Shown one piece after another: positions 24,846 through 33,756 of a stretch of DNA of 64,000 nucleotides. The notes under the pieces were generated by a model. It was given only the letters and a program-made list of their open reading frames with translations. It searched no databases and was not told where the DNA came from. The stretch spans positions 328,054 through 392,053 of the forward strand of contig NZ_BDAV01000012.1 in NCBI RefSeq assembly GCF_001612635.1. The letters are read 5' to 3'. Within the stretch, counting starts at the first letter, position 1. Every line of letters begins with the position of its first letter. This DNA is from Nocardia africana NBRC 100379 (GTDB lineage Bacteria > Actinomycetota > Actinomycetes > Mycobacteriales > Mycobacteriaceae). The translations under genes and the position numbers were made by a program.

Positions 24846-25469
24846 TCAGCGTGCTCGGTCGGCGACCGGGGCATTCCACGCCTCGGACAGACTGCGACTC
24901 GACACCTCGGCGATCTCACGCAATCGCCCGAGGGGAGTTCCCAAGCGGCTCAATTGAATGAGGCCCTGCGCGGTCATCACCACCGTGGCGCTGTAGGCGG
25001 CCAGGGTCGGCGCATCGAGTTCGGCGCCGGATTCCTCGGCGGCGCGGCGTAGCCGCTCGGCGACACTGCGTTCCATGTCGGCGGTGGTCCGATTCCCGAT
25101 GCTGATCACCTCGGGCAGCCGGGAGCCGAGCTGGGCGATGCTGTTGAGCATCAGGCAACCGCGCCGATCGGGCTGCGAGACGCAGTCGTCGATGATCGCC
25201 TCGAACAGTGCGCGCACGGCCGCCTGCGCCGAACCGGGCGCCGAGGTCACCACCTCCCGGACCAGGCGGGCGCGGCCCTCGCAGTAGCGTTCGAAGGCGG
25301 CGAGGAACAGTCCGCGCTTGCTGCGGTAGGCGGCATAGATGCTGCCGTTGCCGATGCCAGTCGCCCGCGAGACGTCCTCGACCGACGTCTGCTCGAAACC
25401 CTGCGACCAGAACAGTTCGGTGGCGGCGTCGAGCAACGCCGATTCGTCGAACTGTCGTGGCCTCCCCAT
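24846..25469 (-). CDS. TetR-family transcriptional regulator
   Basis: 207 aa from ATG 25469, just before GRPRQFDESALLDAATELFWSQGFEQTSVEDVSRATGIGNGSIYAAYRSK, a canonical TetR helix-turn-helix. The C-terminal ligand domain includes RRGCLMLNSIAQL, typical of the subgroup that regulates redox or detoxification genes. It is divergent from the GlxA-type gene with 78 bp between starts and a perfect 8-bp-arm palindrome in that gap, so it probably controls that gene, itself, or both. Confidence 0.9.
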   Translation of the reverse strand: MGRPRQFDESALLDAATELFWSQGFEQTSVEDVSRATGIGNGSIYAAYRSKRGLFLAAFERYCEGRARLVREVVTSAPGSAQAAVRALFEAIIDDCVSQPDRRGCLMLNSIAQLGSRLPEVISIGNRTTADMERSVAERLRRAAEESGAELDAPTLAAYSATVVMTAQGLIQLSRLGTPLGRLREIAEVSSRSLSEAWNAPVADRAR

Positions 25470-25515
25470 GGCGCCCACCGTATCAATCACCCTGCGACAC
25501 CGGCCACAAAGCTTG

Positions 25516-25537
25516 TTCTGGAGGCGTCACTCCAGAA
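25516..25537. promoter_or_regulatory. Probable TetR operator in the divergent intergenic region
   Basis: Perfect inverted repeat: TTCTGGAG (25516-25523), spacer GCGTCA, CTCCAGAA (25530-25537). It ends 10 bp before the GlxA-type start codon and lies 47 bp upstream of the TetR start, so a bound dimer would block the start region of the plus-strand gene. Confidence 0.65.
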
Positions 25538-25547
25538 TGATGGCGGG

Positions 25548-26555
25548 ATGGGCCTCGAACTCGCGCAGTTACCGCGTCGGCGGGTAGGAATTCTGGTCTT
25601 CGACGGCGTCAAGATGCTCGACTTCACCGGTCCCGCGGAAGTTTTCGTCGAGGCCAACCAGGCCTGCCCCGGATACGAGGTCGTGCTGGTGTCGGCGGAC
25701 GGCGGCAGTGTGCAGACCTCGATCGGCGCCCGGATCGAATGTGCTGTCGCGGCAGCCGACGCGGGCGCCTTCGACACCGTCGTGATTCCCGGCAGTGAGC
25801 TGCCGCCCTCGACATTCGTGACGCCCGAACTCCTTGCGGCGGCGCGGCGGCTGTCGTGGAACACCCGGCGCCTCGCTTCGGTGTGCAGCGGGGCGTTCGT
25901 ACTCGCCGAACTGGGCATGTTCGACGGCCGCCGGGCCACCACGCACTGGAAGTTCGCCGCACATCTGGCACGGCGCTATCCCGCGATCGACGTGGCCGCC
26001 GACGACATCTACGTGCGCGACGGGAACCTTTACAGCTCGGCCGGAGTGACCGCCGGGGTCGACCTGGCACTGGCGATGGTCGAGGAGGATTTCGGCCCCG
26101 ACATCGCGCGGCGGATCGCACAGCTCATGGTGGTGTACATGCAGCGCGCGGGCGGGCAGTCGCAGTTCTCGGCCTCACTGTCCGGGCCGGCGCCGCGCAG
26201 CCCGCTGGTGCGCAAGGTCGTCGACCTCGTCTGCGCGAATCCGGCCTTCCCCCATACCGTTCGGACGCTGGCGGCGCACGCCAACGTCAGTCCGCGGCAT
26301 CTGACCAGACTCTTCCGCGCCGAATTGGAGCGCTCCCCCGCCGAGTACGTCGCCTTCATCCGCTTCGGGTTCGCCCGCGACATGCTGCATGCCGGTTGCG
26401 GAGTGACCGAGGCGGCGATGGCGGCGGGCTACGGGAGTAGTGAGGCGATGCGCCGCGCGTTCGTCGCCCGGCTCGGGATATCGCCCAGTAAATATCAGCG
26501 CCGGTTCCGCTCGACCGGTTCCGGCGAGCCGCCGCTGGTGGCCGCCGTGTCTTGA
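25548..26555 (+). CDS. GlxA-type transcriptional regulator (DJ-1/PfpI domain plus AraC HTH)
   Basis: 335 aa from ATG 25548. Residues 8-180 form a DJ-1/PfpI-like class I amidotransferase fold (VGILVFDGVKMLDFTGPAEVF; nucleophile elbow ASVCSGAFVLAELG with its Cys). Residues 225-320 are an AraC/XylS DNA-binding domain (HANVSPRHLTRLFRAELERSPAEYV and AAMAAGYGSSEAMRRAFVARLGISP). Such regulators respond to small nitrogenous or electrophilic molecules. It probably lies under the divergent TetR regulator. Confidence 0.92.
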   Translation: MGLELAQLPRRRVGILVFDGVKMLDFTGPAEVFVEANQACPGYEVVLVSADGGSVQTSIGARIECAVAAADAGAFDTVVIPGSELPPSTFVTPELLAAARRLSWNTRRLASVCSGAFVLAELGMFDGRRATTHWKFAAHLARRYPAIDVAADDIYVRDGNLYSSAGVTAGVDLALAMVEEDFGPDIARRIAQLMVVYMQRAGGQSQFSASLSGPAPRSPLVRKVVDLVCANPAFPHTVRTLAAHANVSPRHLTRLFRAELERSPAEYVAFIRFGFARDMLHAGCGVTEAAMAAGYGSSEAMRRAFVARLGISPSKYQRRFRSTGSGEPPLVAAVS

Positions 26556-26614
26556 TCCGGTGTTTTCGCGTCCCGTAGCTAGGGCGGCGCTGCCCTCCCA
26601 CCAGCGGAAACTGA

Positions 26615-26740
26615 TCGGGCACCCGTGAGGCCGACGTCCTGCGCGACGAGGGCGAGGCCTTCGCCGCCGAACTCCGCGACGCCGGCGTCCCCGTCGCCCA
26701 GGCGGTTTCGGTACTTCGGGCGGCGCTGTACCCGGCCCGA
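26615..26740 (+). pseudogene. Remnant of an alpha/beta-hydrolase (esterase) gene
   Basis: About 40 codons in one frame read TREADVLRDEGEAFAAELRDAGVPV, which strongly resembles the D-x-L-R-D-E-G-E-x-Y/F-A-x-x-L-x-x-A-G-V-x-V block near the C-terminus of Hsl/lipase-type esterases, where the Asp is catalytic. There is no upstream body of the gene: the frame has a stop at 26612, and downstream it runs into the tRNA terminator. It looks like a scar left by deletion next to a tRNA gene. Confidence 0.45.
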
Positions 26741-26755
26741 CGCACAAAAAGAAAG

Positions 26756-26783
26756 AGCCGCAGATCGGATTCGATCTGCGGCT
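26756..26783 (-). terminator. Terminator of tRNA-Leu
   Basis: 12-bp perfect stem (AGCCGCAGATCG and its complement) with a GATT loop. Read on the minus strand it is followed by CTTTCTTTTT, a classic intrinsic terminator, 10 bp beyond the tRNA 3' end. Confidence 0.88.
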
Positions 26784-26792
26784 TTTCCTCTG

Positions 26793-26875
26793 TGGGCGAA
26801 GGGGGACTTGAACCCCCACGTCCCGAAGGACACTGGCACCTGAAGCCAGCGCGTCTGCCATTCCGCCACTCGCCC
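26793..26875 (-). tRNA. tRNA-Leu (anticodon CAG)
   Basis: 83 nt. Acceptor GGGCGAG pairs with TTCGCCC; the D arm has GGCGGAATGGCAGACGC; the anticodon arm is CTGGC-TTCAGGT-GCCAG, giving anticodon CAG; the long variable arm TGTCCTTCGGGACGT is of class II type; and the T arm is GGGGG-TTCAAGT-CCCCC. The discriminator base is A and CCA is not encoded. The class II variable arm and anticodon agree on leucine. Confidence 0.96.
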
Positions 26876-27155
26876 GAGCGACTGGAAGACAGTATCACGC
26901 GTCCGCTTCCCACACGAAATCGCCTGCTCACGAGGGTTGCGGACGAGTATTTTCGGGTAATGGGAACCGTGGGTGGACGGTCGCGAGTTACAGGGGTGGA
27001 GGATCGTGGATATCATGCAGTGACCGTGTCCGTTCGACGACACGCCCTATCGGCATGTCGTGTCGCGGGATCGTGACGCCCGGACGACACAGACCGATCA
27101 GCTGACGTACACATACAGCGTAGGCAACGAGGGCGGGCATCGAAGGGAGGCCGGT

Positions 27156-28589
27156 ATGGGCATCGTCTCGCGTTTCGAGCGACGCCTGCAGGGCGCCGTC
27201 GGTGACGCCTTCGCCAGGGTGTTCGGCGGCAGCGTCGTTCCCCAGGAGGTGGAAGCGGCGCTGCAGCGCGAGGCCTCGGATCGCCTGACCGAACTCGACG
27301 GCGGGCATCTGCTCGCCCCGAATGTCTACGTCATCACGGTCAACCCCACGGACCTGCAGGAACTCGACGCAGACCACGAGTTGACCACCCGCGCGTTCGC
27401 CAAGCATTTACAGGACTACATCCGCGATCAGGGGTGGCAGACCTACGGTGAAGTGCACGTCGAATTCGAGACATCCCCTACGCTGCACACCGGACAGTTC
27501 AGGACGCACGGCCGGGTCGACCCGGATGCGGGCCGCCGGAACCCCCCGGCCCCGCGCCGGCCGCCCGATCGACCTGGACGACCCCCACAACGACCCGCAC
27601 ACCCGCAACCAGGAGCTGGCCCCATGACGCAGAACTCAGGCTACGACCCCAGCCGAGAGCCCGCGGAGTCCGATCCACGCAACCGCGGGTACGCACCCCC
27701 GCCGGGGGGCCGCCCCGCGCCGCAATATCAGGACGACTACGGCCGCGGTGGCCAGTACCCCGGTGCCGGTGAGTACGCCGCGCCGGAATCGCAGCCTGCC
27801 TACGGTGACTACCAGAACGGCTACGACTACCAGCAGGGCGGCGCGGGCTACCAGCAGGGCGGCGCGGCCTACGGTCAGCCGGGCTACGACCAGAGCAGCT
27901 ACGACCCGAGCAGTTACGACCAGGGTTACGGCCAGCAGGCCTATGCCGACCAGGGGTACGGCCAGCAGCAGGCGTACGAACAGGGCGGTTACGAGCAGAG
28001 CGGCTACGACCAGGGTTACGGCCAGCAGGGCTACGCCGACCAGGGGTACGGGCAACAGCAGGGCTATCCGGAGCAGAACTACGGCCAGCAGCCGGGCTAC
28101 GGCCAGGCGCCCGGATACGACCAGGGCTACCAGGCGCAGGGCGGCTACGGTCAGCAGGGTTACGCCGACCCCGGCTACGCCGATCAGGGCTACGCCGACC
28201 AGGGCGGTTACGGCGCCGAGGATCAGGCCTACGGACAGCAGCCGGCCTACGGGCAGCAGGGCGGCTACGCCGCGGCCCCGCAGCCCGCGCGCGGCGGGTC
28301 CGGTTATTCCGCCACCCTGCACCTCGACGACGGCAGCGGCCGCACGTACCAGCTACGCGAGGGCAGCAACATCATCGGGCGCGGCCAGGACGCCCATTTC
28401 CGGCTTCCCGACACCGGGGTGTCCCGCCGCCACATCGAGGTGCGCTGGGACGGCCAGGTCGCCATGCTCTCGGATCTCGGTTCCACCAACGGGACGCTGG
28501 TCAACGGGTCTCCCGTCCAGGATTGGCAGCTCGCCGACGGAGATGTGATCCGGGCCGGGCATTCCGAGATCCTGATCCGAATCGTCTGA
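27156..28589 (+). CDS. fhaA: FHA-domain protein FhaA (DUF3662/FHA)
   Basis: 477 aa from ATG 27156 with GGGAGG at 27145-27150. The N-terminal 120 residues (MGIVSRFERRLQGAVGDAFARVFGG...) are the DUF3662 domain. Residues about 160-385 are a low-complexity linker dominated by Tyr, Gln and Gly (many YGQQ, YADQGY units). Residues 387-470 are a FHA domain with the phosphothreonine-binding GRGQDAHFRLPDTGVSRRH and SDLGSTNGT motifs. In Mycobacterium FhaA is phosphorylated by PknB and binds the MurJ-like protein, restraining peptidoglycan synthesis. It is first in the fhaA-fhaB-pstP-rodA-pbpA-pknA-pknB run. Confidence 0.95.
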   Translation: MGIVSRFERRLQGAVGDAFARVFGGSVVPQEVEAALQREASDRLTELDGGHLLAPNVYVITVNPTDLQELDADHELTTRAFAKHLQDYIRDQGWQTYGEVHVEFETSPTLHTGQFRTHGRVDPDAGRRNPPAPRRPPDRPGRPPQRPAHPQPGAGPMTQNSGYDPSREPAESDPRNRGYAPPPGGRPAPQYQDDYGRGGQYPGAGEYAAPESQPAYGDYQNGYDYQQGGAGYQQGGAAYGQPGYDQSSYDPSSYDQGYGQQAYADQGYGQQQAYEQGGYEQSGYDQGYGQQGYADQGYGQQQGYPEQNYGQQPGYGQAPGYDQGYQAQGGYGQQGYADPGYADQGYADQGGYGAEDQAYGQQPAYGQQGGYAAAPQPARGGSGYSATLHLDDGSGRTYQLREGSNIIGRGQDAHFRLPDTGVSRRHIEVRWDGQVAMLSDLGSTNGTLVNGSPVQDWQLADGDVIRAGHSEILIRIV

Positions 28590-28775
28590 TCCCGTAAGCT
28601 CGCCGGTGCAGGTCACGATGGGGCGCGGAAACCGCTCGCCCGTATCGTGATCGCAACCGGTCATCGGCCCTATTATGCTGCCAACATTCGCTCGGCAGCC
28701 GGGCCGTGCTGACCAGCACGCCGGTTGGGGGACGAAACGCCACTACGGGACCGGTCGAACAGGAGGTGGAGCGCC

Positions 28776-29243
28776 GTGCAGGGACTGATCCTGCAGTTGA
28801 CCCGTGCGGGGTTCCTCTTGTTGTTGTGGCTGTTCGTGTGGGCGGTGCTTCGCACCTTGCGCAGCGACATCTACGCGGCATCAGGCATTCGGATCCAGCC
28901 CCGACCCACCCGAGGTTCGGTGGTGCTGCCATCCTTCAGCCGTGGCCAGAAGGGCGCCAAGTATCTAGTGGTGACTCAGGGTTCACTCGCCGGCACTCGG
29001 ATCACGCTCGGCACCCAACCGGTGCTCATCGGGCGTGCAGACGACTCCACGCTGGTACTGACCGACGACTACGCCTCGACCCGGCATGCACGGTTATCGC
29101 CGCGCGGCGAGGACTGGTACGTCGAAGACTTAGGATCGACCAACGGGACCTACCTCGATCGAGCGAAGGTCACCACCCCCGTCCGAGTTCCGCTCGGCAC
29201 CCCTGTCCGTGTCGGTAAGACTGTGATCGAGCTGCGATCGTGA
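28776..29243 (+). CDS. fhaB: FHA-domain protein FhaB (FipA)
   Basis: 155 aa from GTG 28776, chosen for AGGAGG at 28761-28766; this puts the hydrophobic helix LTRAGFLLLLWLFVWAVLRTL at residues 7-27. The C-terminal FHA domain has IGRADDSTLVLTDDYASTRHARL and EDLGSTNGTYLD. In Mycobacterium this protein (FipA) helps bring FtsZ and FtsQ together under oxidative stress and is phosphorylated by PknA. Its stop codon overlaps the pstP start by 4 bases. Confidence 0.95.
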   Translation: MQGLILQLTRAGFLLLLWLFVWAVLRTLRSDIYAASGIRIQPRPTRGSVVLPSFSRGQKGAKYLVVTQGSLAGTRITLGTQPVLIGRADDSTLVLTDDYASTRHARLSPRGEDWYVEDLGSTNGTYLDRAKVTTPVRVPLGTPVRVGKTVIELRS

Positions 29244-30727
29244 CTCAAGTTCTCCGCTACGCAGCGCGTAGCGACCGTGGTCTCGTCCGGGCAAACAACG
29301 AGGACTCCGTCTACGCCGGTGCACGCCTGCTGGCGCTCGCCGACGGCATGGGCGGCCACGCCGCCGGTGAGGTGGCCTCGCAATTGATGATCGCCGCGCT
29401 CGCTCATCTCGACGACGACGAGCCCGGCGACGATCTGCTCGGCAAACTCGACCGGGCGATTCGCGAAGGCAATGCCGCGATCGCCGACCAGGTCGAGGAG
29501 GAACCCGAACTCGACGGTATGGGCACCACGCTCACCACCATCCTGTTCGCGGGCAAGAAGCTCGGCCTCGCCCATATCGGCGACTCCCGGGCCTACCTGC
29601 TCCGCAACGGTGAGCTCACCCAGATCACCCGCGACGACACCTTCGTCCAGTCGCTGGTCGACGAGGGCCGGATCACCCCGGAGCAGGCCCACACCCATCC
29701 GCAGCGGTCACTGATCATGCGGGCACTCACCGGAAACGAGATCGAGCCGACGCTCATCGTCCGGGAAGCCCGCGCCGGTGACCGCTATCTGCTGTGTTCG
29801 GACGGTCTCTCCGACGTGGTGAGCGACGAGACGATCGCCAACACCCTGCGCGAGGGCAGTACCGACGAGGCGGCCGACCGGCTCATCGAACTGGCGCTGC
29901 GCAGCGGCGGCCCCGACAATGTGACCGTCGTCGTCGCCGATGTGATCGATCTCGACTACGGCCAGAGCCACCCCATCGTCGCGGGTGCGGCCTCCGGTGA
30001 GGACGAGGACACACCGCCGCCCAACACCGCCGCCGGGCGCGCGGCCGCCATGCGTCCCCCGCGGGCCGCGCCGCGCCGGGCCGCGGTCGCGGCGGAACCG
30101 CCCGAGCCGCGTAAGAGTCACAAGGGCCGCTGGATCGCGCTGGCCGTCGCCCTGGTCGTGGCCGTCGTGGTCGGACTCGTGGTGGGCTACAAGATGATTC
30201 GCAGCAATTACTACGTGGGCGCCGACAACGGCAACGTGGTGATCATGCGCGGCCTGCCCGGCTCGGTCCTCGGCTATTCGATCCAGGATGTGGACCAGCT
30301 GGTCTGCGTCGACTCGCACAACAAGGTCACCCTCATGCGCCCAGGCGCCGGCTTCCCCAGCGGGTGTAAGCAGCTGGCGGTGGCCGATCTGCAGCAGACC
30401 GGGCGCGACAAGGTCAACAACGGTTTGCTGCCGCCGGGCGGATTCGACTCCACGCGCGGGCAACTGGAGAAGCTGGCCGCCACCGACCTGCTGCCCGTCT
30501 GCGCCAAGCCGGCGCCGCCGGTCGCCCCGCCGCCGCCCGCCGAGGGCAGTACCGCCGTCCCGGGCAGCCCGGCTCCCGCCACGCCCGGACCCTCCCCTGC
30601 GCCCACCACCCCGGGTGCGCCCGCGCCGAACCCGACCAATGCCCCCGCCCATTCCGAGCAGCCGGCACCCACCACCGCGGCGCCGGCCCCTCAGACTCCG
30701 GGGGAGAACTGCAGGAAGGCGGACTGA
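29240..30727 (+). CDS. pstP: PP2C-type serine/threonine protein phosphatase PstP
   Basis: 495 aa. The catalytic domain (1-240) shows the metal-binding aspartates in LADGMGGHAAGEVAS, HIGDSRAYLLR, LLCSDGLSDVVSD and GGPDNVTVVVADV. A basic juxtamembrane stretch is followed by one membrane helix (WIALAVALVVAVVVGLVVGYKM, about 298-320), an extracellular domain of about 100 residues, and a Pro/Ala/Thr-rich C-terminus. PstP reverses phosphorylation by PknA and PknB and acts on FhaA/FhaB. Its stop shares one base with the rodA start. Confidence 0.97.
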   Translation: MTQVLRYAARSDRGLVRANNEDSVYAGARLLALADGMGGHAAGEVASQLMIAALAHLDDDEPGDDLLGKLDRAIREGNAAIADQVEEEPELDGMGTTLTTILFAGKKLGLAHIGDSRAYLLRNGELTQITRDDTFVQSLVDEGRITPEQAHTHPQRSLIMRALTGNEIEPTLIVREARAGDRYLLCSDGLSDVVSDETIANTLREGSTDEAADRLIELALRSGGPDNVTVVVADVIDLDYGQSHPIVAGAASGEDEDTPPPNTAAGRAAAMRPPRAAPRRAAVAAEPPEPRKSHKGRWIALAVALVVAVVVGLVVGYKMIRSNYYVGADNGNVVIMRGLPGSVLGYSIQDVDQLVCVDSHNKVTLMRPGAGFPSGCKQLAVADLQQTGRDKVNNGLLPPGGFDSTRGQLEKLAATDLLPVCAKPAPPVAPPPPAEGSTAVPGSPAPATPGPSPAPTTPGAPAPNPTNAPAHSEQPAPTTAAPAPQTPGENCRKAD

Positions 30728-32211
30728 TGTCCGCACCGGCACCGCCGTCCGCTGGAGCGTTCCCCAGTCCACCGGGCGGGTTCGCTCCCGCGCCGCCACC
30801 CTCGACCCGCCGCAACGTCGAACTGTTGCTGCTGGGTTTCGCGGTGGTCATCACCACGGTTGCGCTGGTGCTGGTGGAGGCCAGTCAGGATCAGGAAATC
30901 ACCTGGGATCTGGCCAAATTGGGTTTCGCCTATCTGGCGTTGTTCGGTGTCGCCCATCTGGCGGTGCGGCGGTTCGCCCCGTTCGCCGATCCGCTGCTGT
31001 TGCCGATCGCGGCGCTGCTCAACGGACTCGGGCTGGTGTTGATCCATCGCCTGGATCTCGCCGACGAGCAGACCGCGATCCACAATTCGTGGCCGATCCC
31101 CTCCCCCGACGCCAATCAACAGGTGCTGTGGACAGCGCTGGGGATCACCCTGTTCATCGCGGTGCTGGTGCTGCTGCGCGACTACCGCACCCTGGCCCGC
31201 TACGGCTATACGCTCGGTCTGCTCGGCCTGGTGGCGTTGATGATCCCGGCACTGCTGCCCGGGAGGTTCTCCGAAACCAACGGCGCCAAGATCTGGATCC
31301 GGCTACCCGGTTTCAGTGTGCAGCCGGGTGAATTCGCGAAAATCCTGCTGATCATCTTCTTCGCCTCGGTGCTGGTCGCCAAGCGCGACCTGTTCACCGC
31401 GGCCGGGCGCCACGTCCTGGGGATGGAGTTACCGCGACCGCGCGATCTCGGCCCGATCCTGCTGGTGTGGGCGACCTGCCTGGTCGTGTTGTTCTTCGAG
31501 AAGGACCTCGGCACCTCGCTGTTGATCTTCGCGACGGTGCTGGCGATGCTCTACATCGCGACCGAACGGGTGGGCTGGCTGATCGTCGGTGCCGGACTGC
31601 TGGCGCTCGGGTTCTTCCTCGCCTACAACGCCTTCGGCCACGTGCGGGTGCGGGTGTCGACGTGGTTGCACCCGTTCGACGACTACAACAACACCGGTTA
31701 CCAGATCTCGCAATCGCTGTTCGGGCTCGCGACCGGCGGACTGGCCGGAACCGGACTCGGCAGCGGACGGCCCTCGCAGGTGCCGTTCGCCAAGACCGAC
31801 TTCATCATCGCCACCATCGGTGAGGAGCTGGGCCTGATCGGGCTCACCGTGGTGCTGATGCTGTTCGCCGTCTTCGTGGTGCGCGGCCTGCGCACAGCCC
31901 TGGCGGTCCGCGACAGTTTCGGCAAGCTGCTCGCCGCCGGATTGGCGTTCACCATCGCCATTCAGGTATTCGTGGTGGTGGGTGGCGTCACCAAACTGAT
32001 CCCCCTGACCGGACTCACCACCCCCTTCGTGTCCTACGGCGGCTCGTCGCTGCTCGCGAACTACGCCCTGCTGGCGTTGCTGGTCAAGATCTCCGACGCC
32101 GCTCGTGCGCCGGCACCGGCTCGCCGCCGCGAAGCCGCGCCGATCGCCGAAGCGCAGACCGAGATGATCCGCGCCGAGACGCCCCGACCCGAGAAGGGAG
32201 AGCCGGCATGA
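30727..32211 (+). CDS. rodA: RodA/FtsW-type peptidoglycan glycosyltransferase
   Basis: 494 aa with a Pro-rich cytoplasmic N-terminus and about ten to twelve membrane helices. SEDS signatures are visible: FEKDLGTSLLIF, the long loop with GYQISQSLFGLATGGLAGTGLG, KTDFIIATIGEELGLIG, and TTPFVSYGGSSLLANY. SEDS proteins polymerise lipid II; RodA drives side-wall (in actinomycetes, polar) elongation. It works with the class B PBP encoded next, whose ATG overlaps the rodA stop by 4 bases. Confidence 0.96.
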   Translation: MSAPAPPSAGAFPSPPGGFAPAPPPSTRRNVELLLLGFAVVITTVALVLVEASQDQEITWDLAKLGFAYLALFGVAHLAVRRFAPFADPLLLPIAALLNGLGLVLIHRLDLADEQTAIHNSWPIPSPDANQQVLWTALGITLFIAVLVLLRDYRTLARYGYTLGLLGLVALMIPALLPGRFSETNGAKIWIRLPGFSVQPGEFAKILLIIFFASVLVAKRDLFTAAGRHVLGMELPRPRDLGPILLVWATCLVVLFFEKDLGTSLLIFATVLAMLYIATERVGWLIVGAGLLALGFFLAYNAFGHVRVRVSTWLHPFDDYNNTGYQISQSLFGLATGGLAGTGLGSGRPSQVPFAKTDFIIATIGEELGLIGLTVVLMLFAVFVVRGLRTALAVRDSFGKLLAAGLAFTIAIQVFVVVGGVTKLIPLTGLTTPFVSYGGSSLLANYALLALLVKISDAARAPAPARRREAAPIAEAQTEMIRAETPRPEKGEPA

Positions 32212-33674
32212 ACACCCCGCTCCGCCGGGTCGCGATGGCCGTCATGGTGATGATCGTCGCGCTGCTGGTGAACGCGACCTACGTCCAGGTGATCAAGGCC
32301 GACAGCCTGCGCAACGATCCGCGCAACTCCCGGGTGCTGCTCGACGAGTACAGCCGCCAGCGCGGTCAGATCTCGGCCGGCGGCACCGTGCTCGCCAGTT
32401 CGGTGGCCACCGACGACCGCTACAAGTATCTGCGCACCTATCCCACCGATCCCTCCGCATACGCCCCGGTGACCGGCTTCTATTCGATGCAGTACGGCAG
32501 CACCGGTTTGGAGCGTTCCGAGGATTCCGTGCTCAACGGGTCCGACAGCGCGCTGTTCGGCCGCCGCCTGGTCGATATGATCTCCGGCCGCGATCCACGC
32601 GGCGGCAATGTGGTGACCACCATCAACCCGATGATGCAGAAGGTCGCCTACGACCAGCTCACCAGCAAGGGTTACACCGGTTCGGTGGTGGCCATCGAAC
32701 CGAGCACCGGCCGCATCCTGACCATGGTGTCGACACCGAGCTACGACCCCAACCAGCTGTCCACGCACGACGGCGCGCGTGCCACCCAGGCTTGGGAATC
32801 GCTGAGCGCGGACCCGAGTCAGCCGATGTTGAATCGTGCGGTGTCGCAGACGTATCCGCCCGGTTCGACGTTCAAGGTCGTCGTCGCCGCGGCCGCGCTG
32901 TCGATGGGGATCAAGCCGGAGGACGCGTTCACCGCGGCACCGAACATCACCCTGCCCGGGACGAACACCACGCTGGAGAACTACAACGGCTCGACGTGTG
33001 GCGGCGGCGCGACCGCGACCATGCACGACGCGTTCCGGCTCTCGTGCAACACCGCCTTCGCCGAGATCGGCATGAAGGTGGGTGCGGCCAAACTCAAGGA
33101 CGAGGCCACGGCATTCGGCATCGGCCCGCATTCGGGCATTCCGATTCCGGTGGCCGACAGCACGGTCGGGCCGATCCCGGACAACGCGGCGCTCGCGCAG
33201 ACCAGCATCGGACAACGAGACGTGGCTCTCACCCCGCTCGACGATGCGGTGATCGCGGCTACCGTGGCCAATGGCGGTGTGCGGATGGAACCGCATCTGA
33301 TCGACCGGACCCAGGGACCCGACCTGCGCGATCTGTCCACCACCAAACCGGTGTCGGTCGGGCAGGCGATCAGCGCCCCGGTGGCCAGCCAGCTGACCGG
33401 GTTGATGATCGATTCGGAGAAGGCCACGGCCGGGGGCACCCAGCCGCGTCCCTACCAGATCGCTTCCAAGACGGGCACCGCCGAACACGGCAGCGACCCG
33501 CGCAACACCCCGCCGCACGCCTGGTACATCGCGTTCGCGCCGGCGCAGAACCCGAAGATCGCGATCGCGGTCATCGTGGAGAACGGCGGCGACCGCGCGC
33601 TGGCAGCGACCGGTGGCTCGGTGGCGGCGCCGGTGGCACGGGCGGTGCTGGATGCCGGATTGCAGGGGGGCTGA
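32208..33674 (+). CDS. pbpA: Class B penicillin-binding protein PbpA
   Basis: 488 aa. An N-terminal membrane anchor (VAMAVMVMIVALLVNATYV) is followed by the pedestal region and a transpeptidase domain with S220-T-F-K223 (acylated serine), SCNTAFAE (S-x-N) and KTGTAEHG (K-T-G). It cross-links peptidoglycan made by the partner RodA. In Mycobacterium it is regulated by PknB phosphorylation. Length and motifs are complete. Confidence 0.96.
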   Translation: MNTPLRRVAMAVMVMIVALLVNATYVQVIKADSLRNDPRNSRVLLDEYSRQRGQISAGGTVLASSVATDDRYKYLRTYPTDPSAYAPVTGFYSMQYGSTGLERSEDSVLNGSDSALFGRRLVDMISGRDPRGGNVVTTINPMMQKVAYDQLTSKGYTGSVVAIEPSTGRILTMVSTPSYDPNQLSTHDGARATQAWESLSADPSQPMLNRAVSQTYPPGSTFKVVVAAAALSMGIKPEDAFTAAPNITLPGTNTTLENYNGSTCGGGATATMHDAFRLSCNTAFAEIGMKVGAAKLKDEATAFGIGPHSGIPIPVADSTVGPIPDNAALAQTSIGQRDVALTPLDDAVIAATVANGGVRMEPHLIDRTQGPDLRDLSTTKPVSVGQAISAPVASQLTGLMIDSEKATAGGTQPRPYQIASKTGTAEHGSDPRNTPPHAWYIAFAPAQNPKIAIAVIVENGGDRALAATGGSVAAPVARAVLDAGLQGG

Positions 33675-33756
33675 AGACGATGAGTAAGCGAGGACCAGGA
33701 CCCCAGGTGGATATGCAACAACGTCGTGATCGGCGAACCTACCGACGGGGGCGGCC

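Noticed and set aside
27640..28275. Minisatellite or non-coding repeat inside fhaA
   Set aside because: The repetition follows codons, keeps the frame and links two intact domains, so it is a coding low-complexity linker.
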